Below, piece after piece: positions 9,206-18,138 of a stretch of 64,000 nt of DNA. A program made the position numbers and the translations under genes. The stretch is from Micavibrio sp. (lineage in GTDB: Bacteria > Pseudomonadota > Alphaproteobacteria > Micavibrionales > UBA2020). Under the pieces are notes generated by a model, which made no database searches, was not told the origin of the DNA, and saw nothing but the letters and a program-made list of their open reading frames with translations. The stretch is taken from NCBI GenBank assembly GCA_028283745.1, contig JAPWJZ010000004.1, forward strand, positions 186,001 to 250,000, written 5' to 3'. Positions within the stretch are counted from its first letter, which is position 1, and every line of letters begins with the position of its first letter.

Positions 9206-10576
9206 ATGGCTGCCACGCCGGAAGCTTTTATTGCCGCCAACCGCTTCGGCTTCGGCGCGAAGGAAAACGACCTTGCGATGATTTCGGGCGATCATATCGG
9301 CTGGCTGCAGGCGCAGCTGGACCCGCGCTACGCCCGCAACGCCGAAATGGAAAAGCTTCCCAAGGCGCTTGAAACCGTTTTGAACTTCCGTGACATGCAG
9401 CAGCAGCGCAAAATGGACAAGCAGGCCGCGCAAAACGGCGATGCGGATGCGCTCGCCAAGGCCAAGGGCGTGATGAAGGATTTGCGGGATGATTATATCC
9501 GCGAAGCCGCCATTCGCACCCGCGTTGCGGCCTTGAGCGACGCGCCATTTTTTGAACGGCTGGTGCATTTCTGGAGCAACCACTTCACCGTGTCCGCCAT
9601 AAAAAAGCAGGACATGCCGCTGGTCGCCGCGTTCGAGCGGGATGCCATACGCCCCAATATTCTCGGCAGCTTTGAAGGGCTGCTGGTCGCGTCCACCCGC
9701 CACCCGGCGATGCAGATATACCTTGATAACGTGCGGTCCATCGGCCCCAATTCACGGGCGGGCGAAAGCCGCGGCAAGGGCCTGAACGAAAACCTTGCCC
9801 GCGAAATCATGGAGCTGCATACCCTTGGCGTCGGCAGCGGCTATACGCAGGCGGATGTCACCGAATTCGCCAAAATGCTGACCGGCTGGACCGTGGATGT
9901 GCAGCAGCGCGGCGATGGCAGCGGGTTTTTCTTTGCCCGCATGGTGCATGAACCCGGTGATAAAAAGCTGCTGGGAAAAACCTACCCTGAAGATGGCGAG
10001 GGCGAAGTGCTGGCAGCGCTGCATACCTTTGCGCAAAGTCCCGCCACCGCGAAATTCATTTCCACCAAGCTTGCCCGCCACTTTATTGCGGATGACCCGC
10101 CGGCCAGCGCCGTCGCGCAGCTGACAAATGCCTACCAGCGGTCGAACGGCAACCTGATGTATGTTTACCGCGTGCTGCTGGCCATGCCGGAAGTCTGGCA
10201 GAACCCGCTGCCTAAGATGAAAACGCCGAATGATTACATCATCTCCCTCGTCCGCGCGGCGGATGTAGATGCGGCGGATGCGCAAATGATTGGCGCGTTC
10301 CGCACGCTGGGGCAGGTGCCGTTTACCGCGGCATCGCCTGCGGGCTGGAGCGACATGGGCAAGGACTGGATCAGCGCGGAAGCGCTGCTGCAGCGCATTG
10401 ACCTTGCCCGCAACATCGCCAAGGGCATTTATACCAAGACAGACCCGATGCAGCTGCTGGAACATACCATTGGCCCCGTTGCGTCGGGTGATACGAAATT
10501 TGCCGTTGCCCGCGCCGGTAGCGCGGCGGATGCACTGGCGCTGCTGTTCGCCAGCCCCGAATTCCAGCGCCGCTAG
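9206..10576 (+). CDS. DUF1800 family protein (copy 2)
   Basis: 456-residue paralogue of the gene at 5222, aligned from the start (AFIAANRFGFGA) to the identical end (ASPEFQRR). It has the same conserved blocks: FFERLVHFWSNHFTVSA near residue 115, GKGLNENLAREIMELHTLG, VTEFAKMLTGW, ATAKFISTKLARHFIAD and KTPNDYIISL. As in copy 1, no signal peptide is visible, and translation starts within four residues of the conserved region. It is followed 17 bases later by its own DUF1501 partner. The role is unknown; pairing with DUF1501 is a strong genomic rule for this family. Confidence 0.9.
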   Translation: MAATPEAFIAANRFGFGAKENDLAMISGDHIGWLQAQLDPRYARNAEMEKLPKALETVLNFRDMQQQRKMDKQAAQNGDADALAKAKGVMKDLRDDYIREAAIRTRVAALSDAPFFERLVHFWSNHFTVSAIKKQDMPLVAAFERDAIRPNILGSFEGLLVASTRHPAMQIYLDNVRSIGPNSRAGESRGKGLNENLAREIMELHTLGVGSGYTQADVTEFAKMLTGWTVDVQQRGDGSGFFFARMVHEPGDKKLLGKTYPEDGEGEVLAALHTFAQSPATAKFISTKLARHFIADDPPASAVAQLTNAYQRSNGNLMYVYRVLLAMPEVWQNPLPKMKTPNDYIISLVRAADVDAADAQMIGAFRTLGQVPFTAASPAGWSDMGKDWISAEALLQRIDLARNIAKGIYTKTDPMQLLEHTIGPVASGDTKFAVARAGSAADALALLFASPEFQRR

Positions 10577-10593
10577 AGAAGGAGATACACAAA

Positions 10594-11823
10594 ATGGATG
10601 ACATTATCCTCTCCCGCCGCAAGCTGCTGATGGGTGCGGGCTGCATTGCGGCCACCACCATGTTTTCGGGCATTCGCATTGCCTTTGCGGATGCGCCGGT
10701 GGACCAGCGGTTTGTCTTTATCATCCTGCACGGTGCGATGGACGGGCTGAACGCCATTCCACCCTATGGCGACAAGGCGTACCAGGACGCGCGCAACGGC
10801 ATTGCCCTGCCCGCCTCCGCCTATACGCCGCTGGATAATTTTTTTGGCGCGCATAAAAGTTTTGCCGGTTTTACCGACATGTTCAGGAACGGGGAAGCGG
10901 CGGCGATTCAGGCCGTATCAACGCCCTACCGCGAGCGGTCGCACTTTGATGCGCAAAACGTGCTTGAATCGGGCGGCACGCAGCCGCACGGGCTGAATGA
11001 CGGCTGGCTGAACCGCGCCCTTGCGCTATATGGCCCGCGCACCAATGCGCTGGGGCTTGCCGTGGGGCAGACCATTCCGCTGACGCTGCAGGGGGATATT
11101 CCCGTCGGCACCTGGGCGCCCTCTGCGCAGGGGCTGCCGGATGATGCCCTGATGATTTCGCTGAACCGCCTTTACCAGCATGACCCGCTGCTGCACACGG
11201 CGCTGGCGCAGGCGGTGGATGTGCATGACATTGCCGATGAAGCCATGAGCGGCAGCGATGTGATGCTGAAAAAGAACGGCGGCGGCATGCGCCTGCAAAA
11301 CCGCGACGCGATGTCAAAAACCGTGACGGCGGTCGGCAAAATTTTGTCGGACCCCAACGGCCCGCGCATTGCCACGATCGAGCTTGGCGGCTGGGATACG
11401 CACGCGCAACAGGGCACGGAGGCCGGCAACCTTGCCAATAACTTCGCCGCGCTCGATGCCGGATTTAGCGCGCTTAAAGCATCGCTGGGCGAGCACTGGA
11501 AAAAAACCGTGGTGCTGGCGGCAACCGAATTTGGCCGCACGGTTGCGCAAAACGGCACCGGCGGCACGGACCATGGCACGGCATCCTGCGCCTTCCTGCT
11601 GGGCGGCGCAATTAACGGCGGCAGGGTTTACAGCCGCTGGCCGGGCCTGGATAAAACCAAGCTGTACCAGAACCGCGACCTGCTGCCGACGACGGATTTG
11701 CGGCAGGTGGCGAAGGCCATATTGTCCGACCACCTCGGGCTGCCGGCGGCGGATGTTGATGCGCGCATTTTCCCCGGCAGCGATGCCGCGCGGGCCATTA
11801 CGGGCATGATCCGCCCGACTTGA
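10594..11823 (+). CDS. DUF1501 family protein with Tat-type signal (copy 2)
   Basis: 409-residue paralogue of the gene at 6615, with the same twin-arginine-like start (LSRRKLL, hydrophobic stretch, IRIAFA), the FDAQNVLESGG block, GGWDTHAQQGT, ATEFGRTVAQNGTGGTDHG and SCAFLLGG. The ATG follows GAAGGAGAT, a strong ribosome-binding site. Predicted to be exported folded by Tat into the periplasm. The two DUF1501 copies are most alike in the metal-site-like C-terminal half and differ more in the signal peptide and the central region (about residues 210-240), which would be expected if they act on different substrates. Confidence 0.9.
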   Translation: MDDIILSRRKLLMGAGCIAATTMFSGIRIAFADAPVDQRFVFIILHGAMDGLNAIPPYGDKAYQDARNGIALPASAYTPLDNFFGAHKSFAGFTDMFRNGEAAAIQAVSTPYRERSHFDAQNVLESGGTQPHGLNDGWLNRALALYGPRTNALGLAVGQTIPLTLQGDIPVGTWAPSAQGLPDDALMISLNRLYQHDPLLHTALAQAVDVHDIADEAMSGSDVMLKKNGGGMRLQNRDAMSKTVTAVGKILSDPNGPRIATIELGGWDTHAQQGTEAGNLANNFAALDAGFSALKASLGEHWKKTVVLAATEFGRTVAQNGTGGTDHGTASCAFLLGGAINGGRVYSRWPGLDKTKLYQNRDLLPTTDLRQVAKAILSDHLGLPAADVDARIFPGSDAARAITGMIRPT

Positions 11824-11886
11824 AACAAGCCGACTTGAAGCCTTCCCCGCTTGCGGAGCGGTTTTGAAATGCGCTAAAACTGGGGC

Positions 11887-12519
11887 ATGAAACCCGCCGT
11901 TATCGAACAATTTTTTGCCCGCCTGCAAGCGCAGAACCCCGAACCGAAGGGGGAGCTGGAGTATACCAACGTCTATACCCTGCTGGTCGCCGTCGTGCTG
12001 TCCGCGCAGGCGACCGATACTGGCGTGAACAAGGCAACCCGCGCGCTGTTCAAGAAGGTGAAAACGCCGAAGGACATGCTGAAGCTGGGTGAAGCCGGTT
12101 TGAAGGAACACATTAAAACCATCGGCCTTTTTAACGGCAAGGCGAAGAACGTCATCGCCCTTTCCCAAATCCTCGCTGACCGTTACAACGGCGAGGTGCC
12201 GCACACGCGGGAGGAACTGGTGGCGCTGCCGGGCGTGGGGCGCAAGACGGCAAACGTGGTTTTGAATATCTTCTTCGGGCAGCCGACCATGGCGGTGGAT
12301 ACGCATATTTTCCGCATCAGCAACCGCACCGGCCTTGCCAAGGGCAAGGACGTGCTGGCGGTCGAGGAAAAGCTGGAAAAAGTTGTGCCGCCCGAATACC
12401 GGCTCCACGCCCACCACTGGCTGATTTTACATGGCCGCTATGTGTGCAAGGCGCGCAAACCCGATTGCCCCACCTGCGTGGTGCGCGACTTGTGCGAATT
12501 TAAGGATAAAACGGTTTAG
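11887..12519 (+). CDS. nth: Endonuclease III
   Basis: DNA glycosylase/AP lyase that removes oxidised pyrimidines in base excision repair. The 210-residue protein lines up number for number with the E. coli enzyme: helix-hairpin-helix LPGVGRKTANVV with the catalytic Lys120, catalytic Asp138 in AVDTHIFR, and the [4Fe-4S] ligands Cys187, Cys194, Cys197 and Cys203 in CKARKPDCPTCVVRDLC. Cytosolic. Single gene; its stop overlaps by four bases the end of the convergent lipoprotein gene. Confidence 0.98.
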   Translation: MKPAVIEQFFARLQAQNPEPKGELEYTNVYTLLVAVVLSAQATDTGVNKATRALFKKVKTPKDMLKLGEAGLKEHIKTIGLFNGKAKNVIALSQILADRYNGEVPHTREELVALPGVGRKTANVVLNIFFGQPTMAVDTHIFRISNRTGLAKGKDVLAVEEKLEKVVPPEYRLHAHHWLILHGRYVCKARKPDCPTCVVRDLCEFKDKTV

Positions 12520-13082
12520 CCCGTAAAGCTGAAGCCATCGCCGCTGACGATCTTCTCGATGCACTTGGACTGGCTGCTTTCCGGCACGCTGCCAAGGCGG
12601 GCGGCGCTGCCCTGCTGCAGGTCTTCCTTCAGGCGGTAGTCAACATACGATACCGGGCTTTCAGGCTTGCCCTTGCCGTCAGCGGTTTTGCCGCTGGCGT
12701 CATAGAAGAAGAAATCAACCACGCATGACTTGGTCTTGTATTGCCAGATACGGGCATCCGCATCCTTGCGTTCCATCGTCGGCTTGCCGAACAGGTAGCT
12801 GACTTCGGCTTCCGTCAGGCGCATCAGCGCTGCGGGGTCGCCTTCAATGTAGTCGCGGGCGCGGTTTACGTAACCGCCGGCGGGGCGATAGGATTTATCG
12901 TCCGCCACGCGGTCGGGGAACAGGGCGGCGCGGAACTGGGCGGTATTGGTGCCGGTGCTGAAGCTGTCCGTCACCTGCGAGGTCTTGCAGGAGCCGACCA
13001 GCAGCATCATGAGTGGCAGCAACGCCAGCAGCACACGGCTGATGCGGCGCGCGCTGGTGCGGACTTGCTGATAAAAGCCCAT
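12516..13082 (-). CDS. Predicted lipoprotein, unknown family
   Basis: 188-residue protein beginning MGFYQQVRTSARRIS, then a hydrophobic core and LLVGSC, a plausible lipobox with Cys at residue 32, so it is probably an outer-membrane or periplasmic lipoprotein. A conserved-looking segment EAEVSYLFGKPTMERKDAD resembles SmpA/BamE-like 'xxLxGxP' repeats in small lipoproteins, but I cannot assign a family. The frame stays open to 13190 (TTG) and has another ATG at 13169 behind AGGGG, so the start is uncertain. I chose 13082 because a longer N-terminus would bury the lipobox and uses codons rare here (AGG, GGA, AGT) within hairpin-forming DNA. It lies downstream of bactofilin on the same strand. 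Confidence 0.6.
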   Translation of the reverse strand: MGFYQQVRTSARRISRVLLALLPLMMLLVGSCKTSQVTDSFSTGTNTAQFRAALFPDRVADDKSYRPAGGYVNRARDYIEGDPAALMRLTEAEVSYLFGKPTMERKDADARIWQYKTKSCVVDFFFYDASGKTADGKGKPESPVSYVDYRLKEDLQQGSAARLGSVPESSQSKCIEKIVSGDGFSFTG

Positions 13083-13136
13083 ATAGGCCGTATCAACCAG
13101 CGCCACAGCAGACGCATAAGGGCTACTTCCGCCCCT

Positions 13137-13154
13137 GGCCACATTAAAGTGGCC
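13137..13154 (-). other. Small hairpin in the leader of the lipoprotein gene
   Basis: Perfect 6-bp inverted repeat (GGCCAC / GTGGCC) around ATTAAA, 54 bases upstream of the chosen start. A second short one (GGGG TAT CCCC) lies at 13173-13183. They may attenuate read-through from bactofilin or simply stabilise the message. Confidence 0.35.
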
Positions 13155-13194
13155 GGAGGCGGTTGCCATGTTGGGGATACCCCTGATCAATTAA

Positions 13195-13761
13195 TTAGAA
13201 CCCGACAGCCCGGCGGAAGACGCGGGGTGCGCCGCCTTCGGTCGATGTTTCATCCTTGCCGCCTTTTTCGCCCGTTTCCAGGAGAGCTTCAAGGTTGTCG
13301 TTCACTTTCACGCCGACATCGGCATTGGTGACGTCGGCAATTGCGACCGCGGTGATGGGGCGCATTGCGCCTTCAATGCGGGCGCCGGCTTCGACTTCGA
13401 GCATGCCGTAGTCGATTTCGCCGGTGATGCGGCCGGAGGCCTTGACGGTCAGGCGGCCGGTGATTTTGATTTTGCCGTCGAACTTGCCGGCGATGACGGC
13501 GTCCTGCACTTCGGCGGAACCGCTGAACGCGCCAGCTTCGAGGATGTCAACGCGGCGGGCGGTGAAGTTTTGCGCTTCAACAGTGCCTTCGATGACGAGG
13601 TGTTCGCAAGCGCCAATGTTGCCATTCAGCGTGATGTTGCGGCCAACGACAAGGCGCGAGGAATCTTCCTGGCCTGCGGGCGCATAGGACGACGAGGTGT
13701 TCATCATCATGGTGTGATGACCGGGGATGTCACTGCGGATGGTTTTCTTTTCGATGCTCAT
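13195..13761 (-). CDS. Bactofilin family cytoskeletal protein
   Basis: Bactofilins polymerise without nucleotide into filaments that scaffold cell-wall enzymes, stalks or other shape determinants. The 188-residue product has a disordered Ser/Gly N-terminus (to about residue 35), then the right-handed beta-helix core made of repeating short hydrophobic turns (VIEGTVEAQNFTARRVDI, GSAEVQDAVIAGKFDGKI, GRLTVKASGRITGEID), and a polar C-terminal tail. The start is placed at 13761 (MSIEKK), behind AGGT, rather than at the ATG four codons upstream. It precedes the predicted lipoprotein gene on the minus strand. No M23 peptidase, a frequent bactofilin neighbour, is present. Confidence 0.9.
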   Translation of the reverse strand: MSIEKKTIRSDIPGHHTMMMNTSSSYAPAGQEDSSRLVVGRNITLNGNIGACEHLVIEGTVEAQNFTARRVDILEAGAFSGSAEVQDAVIAGKFDGKIKITGRLTVKASGRITGEIDYGMLEVEAGARIEGAMRPITAVAIADVTNADVGVKVNDNLEALLETGEKGGKDETSTEGGAPRVFRRAVGF

Positions 13762-14069
13762 GATGGACCTCATTTTAATGCCGCTATCCTGTTTGCCAAT
13801 CCCAAATCGACCGTGATTCAGAGTTATGTCTTTAGCCCAGGAACGGTTGAATCAGTATCATTCCCCCTGTATATCGTCCAGCTTTTCCGACATATTAAGC
13901 ATAATATTGGGGTATTAAAGGCAACGGTTTTCCCGCGCTCTTGTAAACTCATGGACTTAGGGGACGGTTCCATAGATTCCATAATAGCGGAAAAATCACG
14001 TCAAACACGCGTATTGCCGCATGAATCCGCGCACAAAATCCGAATCATTCACGAAAAATAAATAGCGAC
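13762..14069. other. 308-bp intergenic region upstream of bactofilin
   Basis: AT-richer than its surroundings and without a convincing gene; the open frame that covers it on the plus strand has no ribosome-binding site and runs antisense into bactofilin. It should hold the bactofilin promoter and the 3' end of the helical-repeat gene's transcript. I could not pick out a consensus -35/-10 pair or a strong terminator with confidence. Confidence 0.5.
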
Positions 14070-15434
14070 TCAGCTAAGGTAAAAGCCGAGTCTTTCACCA
14101 CTGGGCGACATGCCGTCGTAGTGCTGCAGCCCTTCTGCAATCCACGCACGCTGCTGCGCTGTTGGCGCAAGTGCCGAGCGGTTGAAATGCAATTGCCATT
14201 GCCGCAGCGATGCCAGCGACAACGCCTTGAACGCCGCATGTGAATACAGCATCAGCGCGAAACCCAGATGATCCCATTTATTGAGCCGCGCGAGTGACAG
14301 CAGCCGCCGCGCCGCAGTCTCCGTCTGTACCTGCCCTGCCAGCTGCTGCCATTCATGAACAGTGAAACGCATGTTGAGGTCACGTACGGCCTCCGCCCCT
14401 GCACGGGCGATAGACGGGCTGGCATCGAGCAGCGATGCTTTCACCGCCCCGGCAAATTCTTCGGGCGCAAGGCGGGCGGCGGCCAGCAGCGCGGCGGCGC
14501 GGAACAACGGGCGCGGGTGGCCGAGAAACGGGCGCACCAGCGGCAGCGCTGCCGCATCCCTGCCCGCACCGGTCAGGCGCAGGGCGGTCAACTGCCGCGG
14601 CGGCGGCGCCGAGTTATCCACAAGCGCGGCGCGGCGCACGGCCCGCAGTTCGGGCAGCGGCAGCGCCAGCCGCCGTTCGCACCATTCGCGGCAGCCGGTA
14701 TGGGGGTCGAGCAAGCCCCGCCCAGCCAGCGCAGGCACGGCAGGGTCGTTTACCGCCATCAGTAACCGCAGACCCGCAAGGCGCAGCCAGCCGGAACGGC
14801 CCTGGCTAAAAGCCTGCGCCAGCGCCGTGCGGTCTGCCAGCGGCAGGTCCGCAGTTGCCGCCGCCGCCCGCTGCGCCGTGACAAGGTCGCGGGCGGACAG
14901 GCCAAGCCGAATAAGCGTCGCCAACGGCAGGCTTTGTTTTTCAAGGCCGAGGGCGAACAGGCGGCGGGCAACCTTGGGCGGAAAAGTGCGCAGGTTTTGC
15001 AGGCTTGCCGCAAACCCTTCCTGCGCCGTAAGCCACCCTTCCACCCGCGCAATAAAGACTTCATGGTCGCGGCGGGTGCGGCGGCGCAGGCTGTCAACAT
15101 CCGGCAGGGCAGCGGCAACCGCGCTGAAATATTCAGGGGCAAGGAAGGCCAGCACCGCCCGCATCGCCGCCTGCGATATAACCGGCACCCAGTCATTCAC
15201 GCGCTGAACAAGGTGGGGCAGCGTTTCAACCAGCCGCCGTTCCGCCGCCTGCAAAATGGCAGGTTCCCGCAGAAAGCCGTTGCGATGGTTGATATAGGGA
15301 AGCAGCGCGGACGCGGTATCGGCGTTTAAAATTACCGCCTTTTCGCGCCGCAGCCACGCATCGTAGCTGCGGTCAAGGTCGATGCCGGACCAATGGCGGT
15401 TCATCAGGCTCTTAAAAAAACTGATGACCGTCAC
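14070..15434 (-). CDS. Predicted HEAT-like alpha-helical repeat protein
   Basis: 454-residue Leu/Ala/Arg-rich protein that I cannot assign to a named family. Its C-terminal half shows repeating helix pairs in the style of HEAT repeats (for example LVRPFLGHPRPLFRAAALLA and VKASLLDASPSIARAGAEAV), a fold used for protein-protein contacts. There is no signal peptide or membrane helix. Translation probably starts at GTG 15434; an internal ATG at 15404 is the alternative. It lies 19 bases downstream of lysS and on the same strand, so the two are likely co-transcribed, but the link with lysyl-tRNA synthesis is unknown. Confidence 0.7.
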   Translation of the reverse strand: MTVISFFKSLMNRHWSGIDLDRSYDAWLRREKAVILNADTASALLPYINHRNGFLREPAILQAAERRLVETLPHLVQRVNDWVPVISQAAMRAVLAFLAPEYFSAVAAALPDVDSLRRRTRRDHEVFIARVEGWLTAQEGFAASLQNLRTFPPKVARRLFALGLEKQSLPLATLIRLGLSARDLVTAQRAAAATADLPLADRTALAQAFSQGRSGWLRLAGLRLLMAVNDPAVPALAGRGLLDPHTGCREWCERRLALPLPELRAVRRAALVDNSAPPPRQLTALRLTGAGRDAAALPLVRPFLGHPRPLFRAAALLAAARLAPEEFAGAVKASLLDASPSIARAGAEAVRDLNMRFTVHEWQQLAGQVQTETAARRLLSLARLNKWDHLGFALMLYSHAAFKALSLASLRQWQLHFNRSALAPTAQQRAWIAEGLQHYDGMSPSGERLGFYLS

Positions 15435-15453
15435 GGGGCATGAACCTGCTGAT

Positions 15454-16965
15454 TTACTTCGCCACCTGACGCAGCGTCGGGAAGGCGATGACGTCGCGGA
15501 TGCTTTGCGAATTGGTCAGCAGCATGATGAGACGGTCGATGCCGATGCCAAGGCCGCCCGTGGGGGGCATCCCGTATTCCAGCGCCTCGACGAAGTCTTC
15601 GTCAAGCATCTGGGCTTCGTCGTTGCCTTTTTCGCGCGCGGTCATCTGGTCCTTGAAGCGGGCCAGCTGGTCGAAGGGGTCGGTCAACTCGGAAAACGCG
15701 TTGGCGACTTCCCAGCCGTTGACGTAGCTTTCAAAGCGCTCGGTCAGGTTGCCCTGGCTGCGGTGGACTTTCGCCAGCGGCGAAATGTCTTTCGGCAGGT
15801 CGACGATATGGATGGGCTGGAGAAGCTCGGCTTCGACTTTCTCGGCAAAAATCTGCTCCACCACCTCGCCCCAGTTGGAGCCCGGCTTGATGTGGATGCC
15901 AAGGTCGTGCGCCTTTTTGCCGGCCTCCATCGCATCGGGGATGGTTGTAAAATCAACGCCGGTTTTTTCCTGCACCAGCTCGACCATGGTCTTGCGCGTC
16001 CAGGGGGACTTGAAGTCAATTTCGCGGTCGCCGAACTTTACTTTGGTTTCGCCGTTGTGGGTCGCCTTGACCGCGCCTTCGATGATGCGCTCGGTCAGCG
16101 CCATCATGTCGTTGTAGTCGGCATAAGCCTGGTAGATTTCAACGGACGTGAATTCGGGGTTGTGCTTGATGGAGATGCCTTCGTTGCGGAAGCAGCGGTT
16201 GATTTCGAACACGCGCTCGAAACCGCCGATGACAAGGCGCTTCAGGTACAGCTCCGGCGCGATGCGCAGGTACAGGCGCATATCCAGCGCGTTATGGTGC
16301 GTCGTGAACGGTTTCGCGTTCGCGCCGCCCGCGATGGGGTGCAGCATGGGGGTTTCGACTTCCATGAAATTCTCGGACGTCAAAATCTGGCGGATGAAGG
16401 CGATGATCTGGCTGCGCTTGCGGAAGGTGTCGCGGCTTTCCTCGTTCATGATGAGGTCAAGGTAGCGCTGGCGGTACTTGATTTCGGTATCGTGGATGCC
16501 GTGGTATTTTTCCGGCAAGGGGCGCACGGATTTCGACAGCATCTCGATCTGCTCGGCGTTGATGGTCAGCTCGCCGGGCGGCGTGCGGCGCACGATGCCG
16601 GTGACGCCGATGATGTCGCCGATGTCATAGAACTTCAGCTGTTCCAGCAGTTCCGGCGGCAGGCTCTGCTTGTGCGAGAAAATCTGGATTTTGCCGGAGG
16701 AATCGCGAAGGTCGATGAACATGCCCGAATTGCGGTGCGCCATGATGCGGCCCGCGACCGAAACCTTGTCGGTCGTCGCCTCGCCGGCTTTCAGCTCCGC
16801 GTATTTCTTTTGCAGGTCGGCGGCATGCGCCGTGACATCGAAGCGGTAGGGGAAGGGGTTGACGCCGCGCGCCTGCAGGTGCTTCAGGTTTTCGATCTTC
16901 GCGTCGATCAGCGCGTTGGAATCGGTCGCCTGCACGGGGGTTTCTGCGGGTTGCTGCTTTGTCAT
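15454..16965 (-). CDS. lysS: Lysyl-tRNA synthetase, class II
   Basis: Attaches lysine to tRNA-Lys with ATP. At 503 residues it has the class II layout: an N-terminal OB-fold anticodon-binding domain ([20 protein letters not shown] at about 70-90), motif 2 ([18 protein letters not shown]) in the middle, and motif 3 ([15 protein letters not shown]) near the C-terminus. There is no KMSKS sequence, which excludes the class I LysRS found in some alphaproteobacteria. ATG start with AGGA seven bases upstream. Cytosolic. Confidence 0.98.
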   Translation of the reverse strand: MTKQQPAETPVQATDSNALIDAKIENLKHLQARGVNPFPYRFDVTAHAADLQKKYAELKAGEATTDKVSVAGRIMAHRNSGMFIDLRDSSGKIQIFSHKQSLPPELLEQLKFYDIGDIIGVTGIVRRTPPGELTINAEQIEMLSKSVRPLPEKYHGIHDTEIKYRQRYLDLIMNEESRDTFRKRSQIIAFIRQILTSENFMEVETPMLHPIAGGANAKPFTTHHNALDMRLYLRIAPELYLKRLVIGGFERVFEINRCFRNEGISIKHNPEFTSVEIYQAYADYNDMMALTERIIEGAVKATHNGETKVKFGDREIDFKSPWTRKTMVELVQEKTGVDFTTIPDAMEAGKKAHDLGIHIKPGSNWGEVVEQIFAEKVEAELLQPIHIVDLPKDISPLAKVHRSQGNLTERFESYVNGWEVANAFSELTDPFDQLARFKDQMTAREKGNDEAQMLDEDFVEALEYGMPPTGGLGIGIDRLIMLLTNSQSIRDVIAFPTLRQVAK

Positions 16966-17009
16966 GATGTATCCTGTCCTGATTTTTTCTTTTTGCCGGT
17001 TTATGGCGG

Positions 17010-17441
17010 TTATTTTTCAAGAACCATGTCGTAATGCGGAATGCCGGCATCCATATATTCGCCGCCGCGGGTCTTGAATCCGAGCTTCTCGTAAAAAGGC
17101 ACGGCCTGTGCCTGCGAACTCAGCTTGAATAGCTGAATATCGCCCCCGCGCCCCAGTTCCTGCAAGAGGTATTTCATGAGGACGCGCCCAACGCCCTTGT
17201 TGCGGTAGGCCTGCAACACCGCCACGCGCTCGATTTTCGCGGCAGAGCCCATCAGCCGCACGCGGCAGGTGGCGATGATGTCTTCACCCGTGCGCACGCC
17301 GAAGTGGCGGGCGGCGGGGTCTTTTCCATCGATCTCAAGGGTTTCAGGGACCTGCTGTTCGTTCACAAAAACGTCGCGGCGAATATCGAAGCAGCGCTGC
17401 ATTTCTTCATCGGTCGCTACAGGAAAGCATTTGATCTGCAT
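17010..17441 (-). CDS. GNAT family N-acetyltransferase
   Basis: 143-residue single-domain GNAT protein. Acetyl-CoA-binding motif A is visible as [19 protein letters not shown] (R-N-K-G-V-G loop), followed by a motif B region with FYEKLGF. The overall pattern, including FVNEQQVP near the N-terminus and an [10 protein letters not shown] end, matches the YjcF/ElaA-like subgroup, whose substrates are largely unknown. It lies 44 bases upstream of lysS on the same strand, so it may lead that operon. Confidence 0.9.
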   Translation of the reverse strand: MQIKCFPVATDEEMQRCFDIRRDVFVNEQQVPETLEIDGKDPAARHFGVRTGEDIIATCRVRLMGSAAKIERVAVLQAYRNKGVGRVLMKYLLQELGRGGDIQLFKLSSQAQAVPFYEKLGFKTRGGEYMDAGIPHYDMVLEK

Positions 17442-17571
17442 TTTTGAACGGCCCCTTAATTCTCAATAACGCTTGTTTAAACAGATATTTAGGTAATTCA
17501 ATGTTTATCCGCTTTATAGGCGCGTTTTGTTTCGCGCGTGCCGCCAAATATCTCCTGAAAATGGCAAATTA

Positions 17572-17599
17572 TTGACATAACTATGTCTTGTGCTAGGAT
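17572..17599 (+). promoter_or_regulatory. Sigma-70-type promoter for the Rossmann/Sel1 pair
   Basis: TTGACA (17572-17577), a 16-bp spacer, then TAGGAT (17594-17599), the clearest housekeeping-type promoter in the window. It lies 36 bases ahead of the ATG at 17635, and a perfect AGGAGG ribosome-binding site follows at 17623-17628. Confidence 0.75.
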
Positions 17600-17634
17600 A
17601 CCCGCCATTATATGTACGCTTTAGGAGGCAACAG

Positions 17635-18138
17635 ATGCGCTGGGCGGCAATTTCGGGTTCGTGGCGTACCGTGGATGAAACGGTGGCGCAGGATGTGCGG
17701 GCGGAAGTAAAAGCCCTGCTGGCTGCGGGCAACGGCATTGTGACCGGCGGCGCTTTGGGCGTTGATTACATCGCAACCGATGAGGCCCTGAAAAACGACC
17801 CCGCCGCACGGCAGATCAAAATCATCATCCCGACTTCCCTTTCCGACTACGCCAATCACTACTTCAAAAAAGGCGAAGAAGGCGTGATTACGCCGAAGCA
17901 GGCAAGCGACCTGATTGCGCAACTGACCGAAGTAAAGCGCCGCAACCCCGGCGCGGTTGAGGAAATGAGCTACACCGCCTGCAACACCGAAAGCTATTTC
18001 GCCCGCAACGGGCGCGTGATTGCGGAATCGCAAGACCTCCTCGCCTTCCAGGTCAACGACAGCCCCGGCACCCAAGACACCATCGACAAGGCAAAAGCCG
18101 CAGGCATGCAGGTTATCCACCGGAAATATTCGATATGA
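17635..18138 (+). CDS. DprA/LOG-like Rossmann-fold protein
   Basis: 167-residue protein with a nucleotide-binding Rossmann look: WAAISGSWRTVDE at the N-terminus, then GNGIVTGGALGVDYIATDEAL, the 'GGxxGxD' turn typical of the DprA/SMF and LOG/TIGR00725 superfamily, then IKIIIPTSL. The rest of DprA (N-terminal SAM-like and C-terminal winged domains) is missing, so it is unlikely to be the DNA-loading protein itself. Start chosen at ATG 17635 behind AGGAGG; the frame is open to 17590. Its stop overlaps the start of the Sel1 gene (ATGA). It may bind a nucleotide ligand; the function is unknown. Confidence 0.7.
   Translation: MRWAAISGSWRTVDETVAQDVRAEVKALLAAGNGIVTGGALGVDYIATDEALKNDPAARQIKIIIPTSLSDYANHYFKKGEEGVITPKQASDLIAQLTEVKRRNPGAVEEMSYTACNTESYFARNGRVIAESQDLLAFQVNDSPGTQDTIDKAKAAGMQVIHRKYSI

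Noticed and set aside
11847-11861. Terminator after the second DUF1501 gene (CCGC ... GCGG TTTT)
   Set aside because: Only four base pairs in the stem; too weak to call.
13570-14061. 163-residue plus-strand frame upstream of bactofilin
   Set aside because: Overlaps bactofilin antisense and has no SD or family motif.
15382-17034. 550-residue open frame on the plus strand across lysS
   Set aside because: It is the antisense shadow of lysS, which has all class II motifs. High GC at third codon positions leaves long open frames on the opposite strand.
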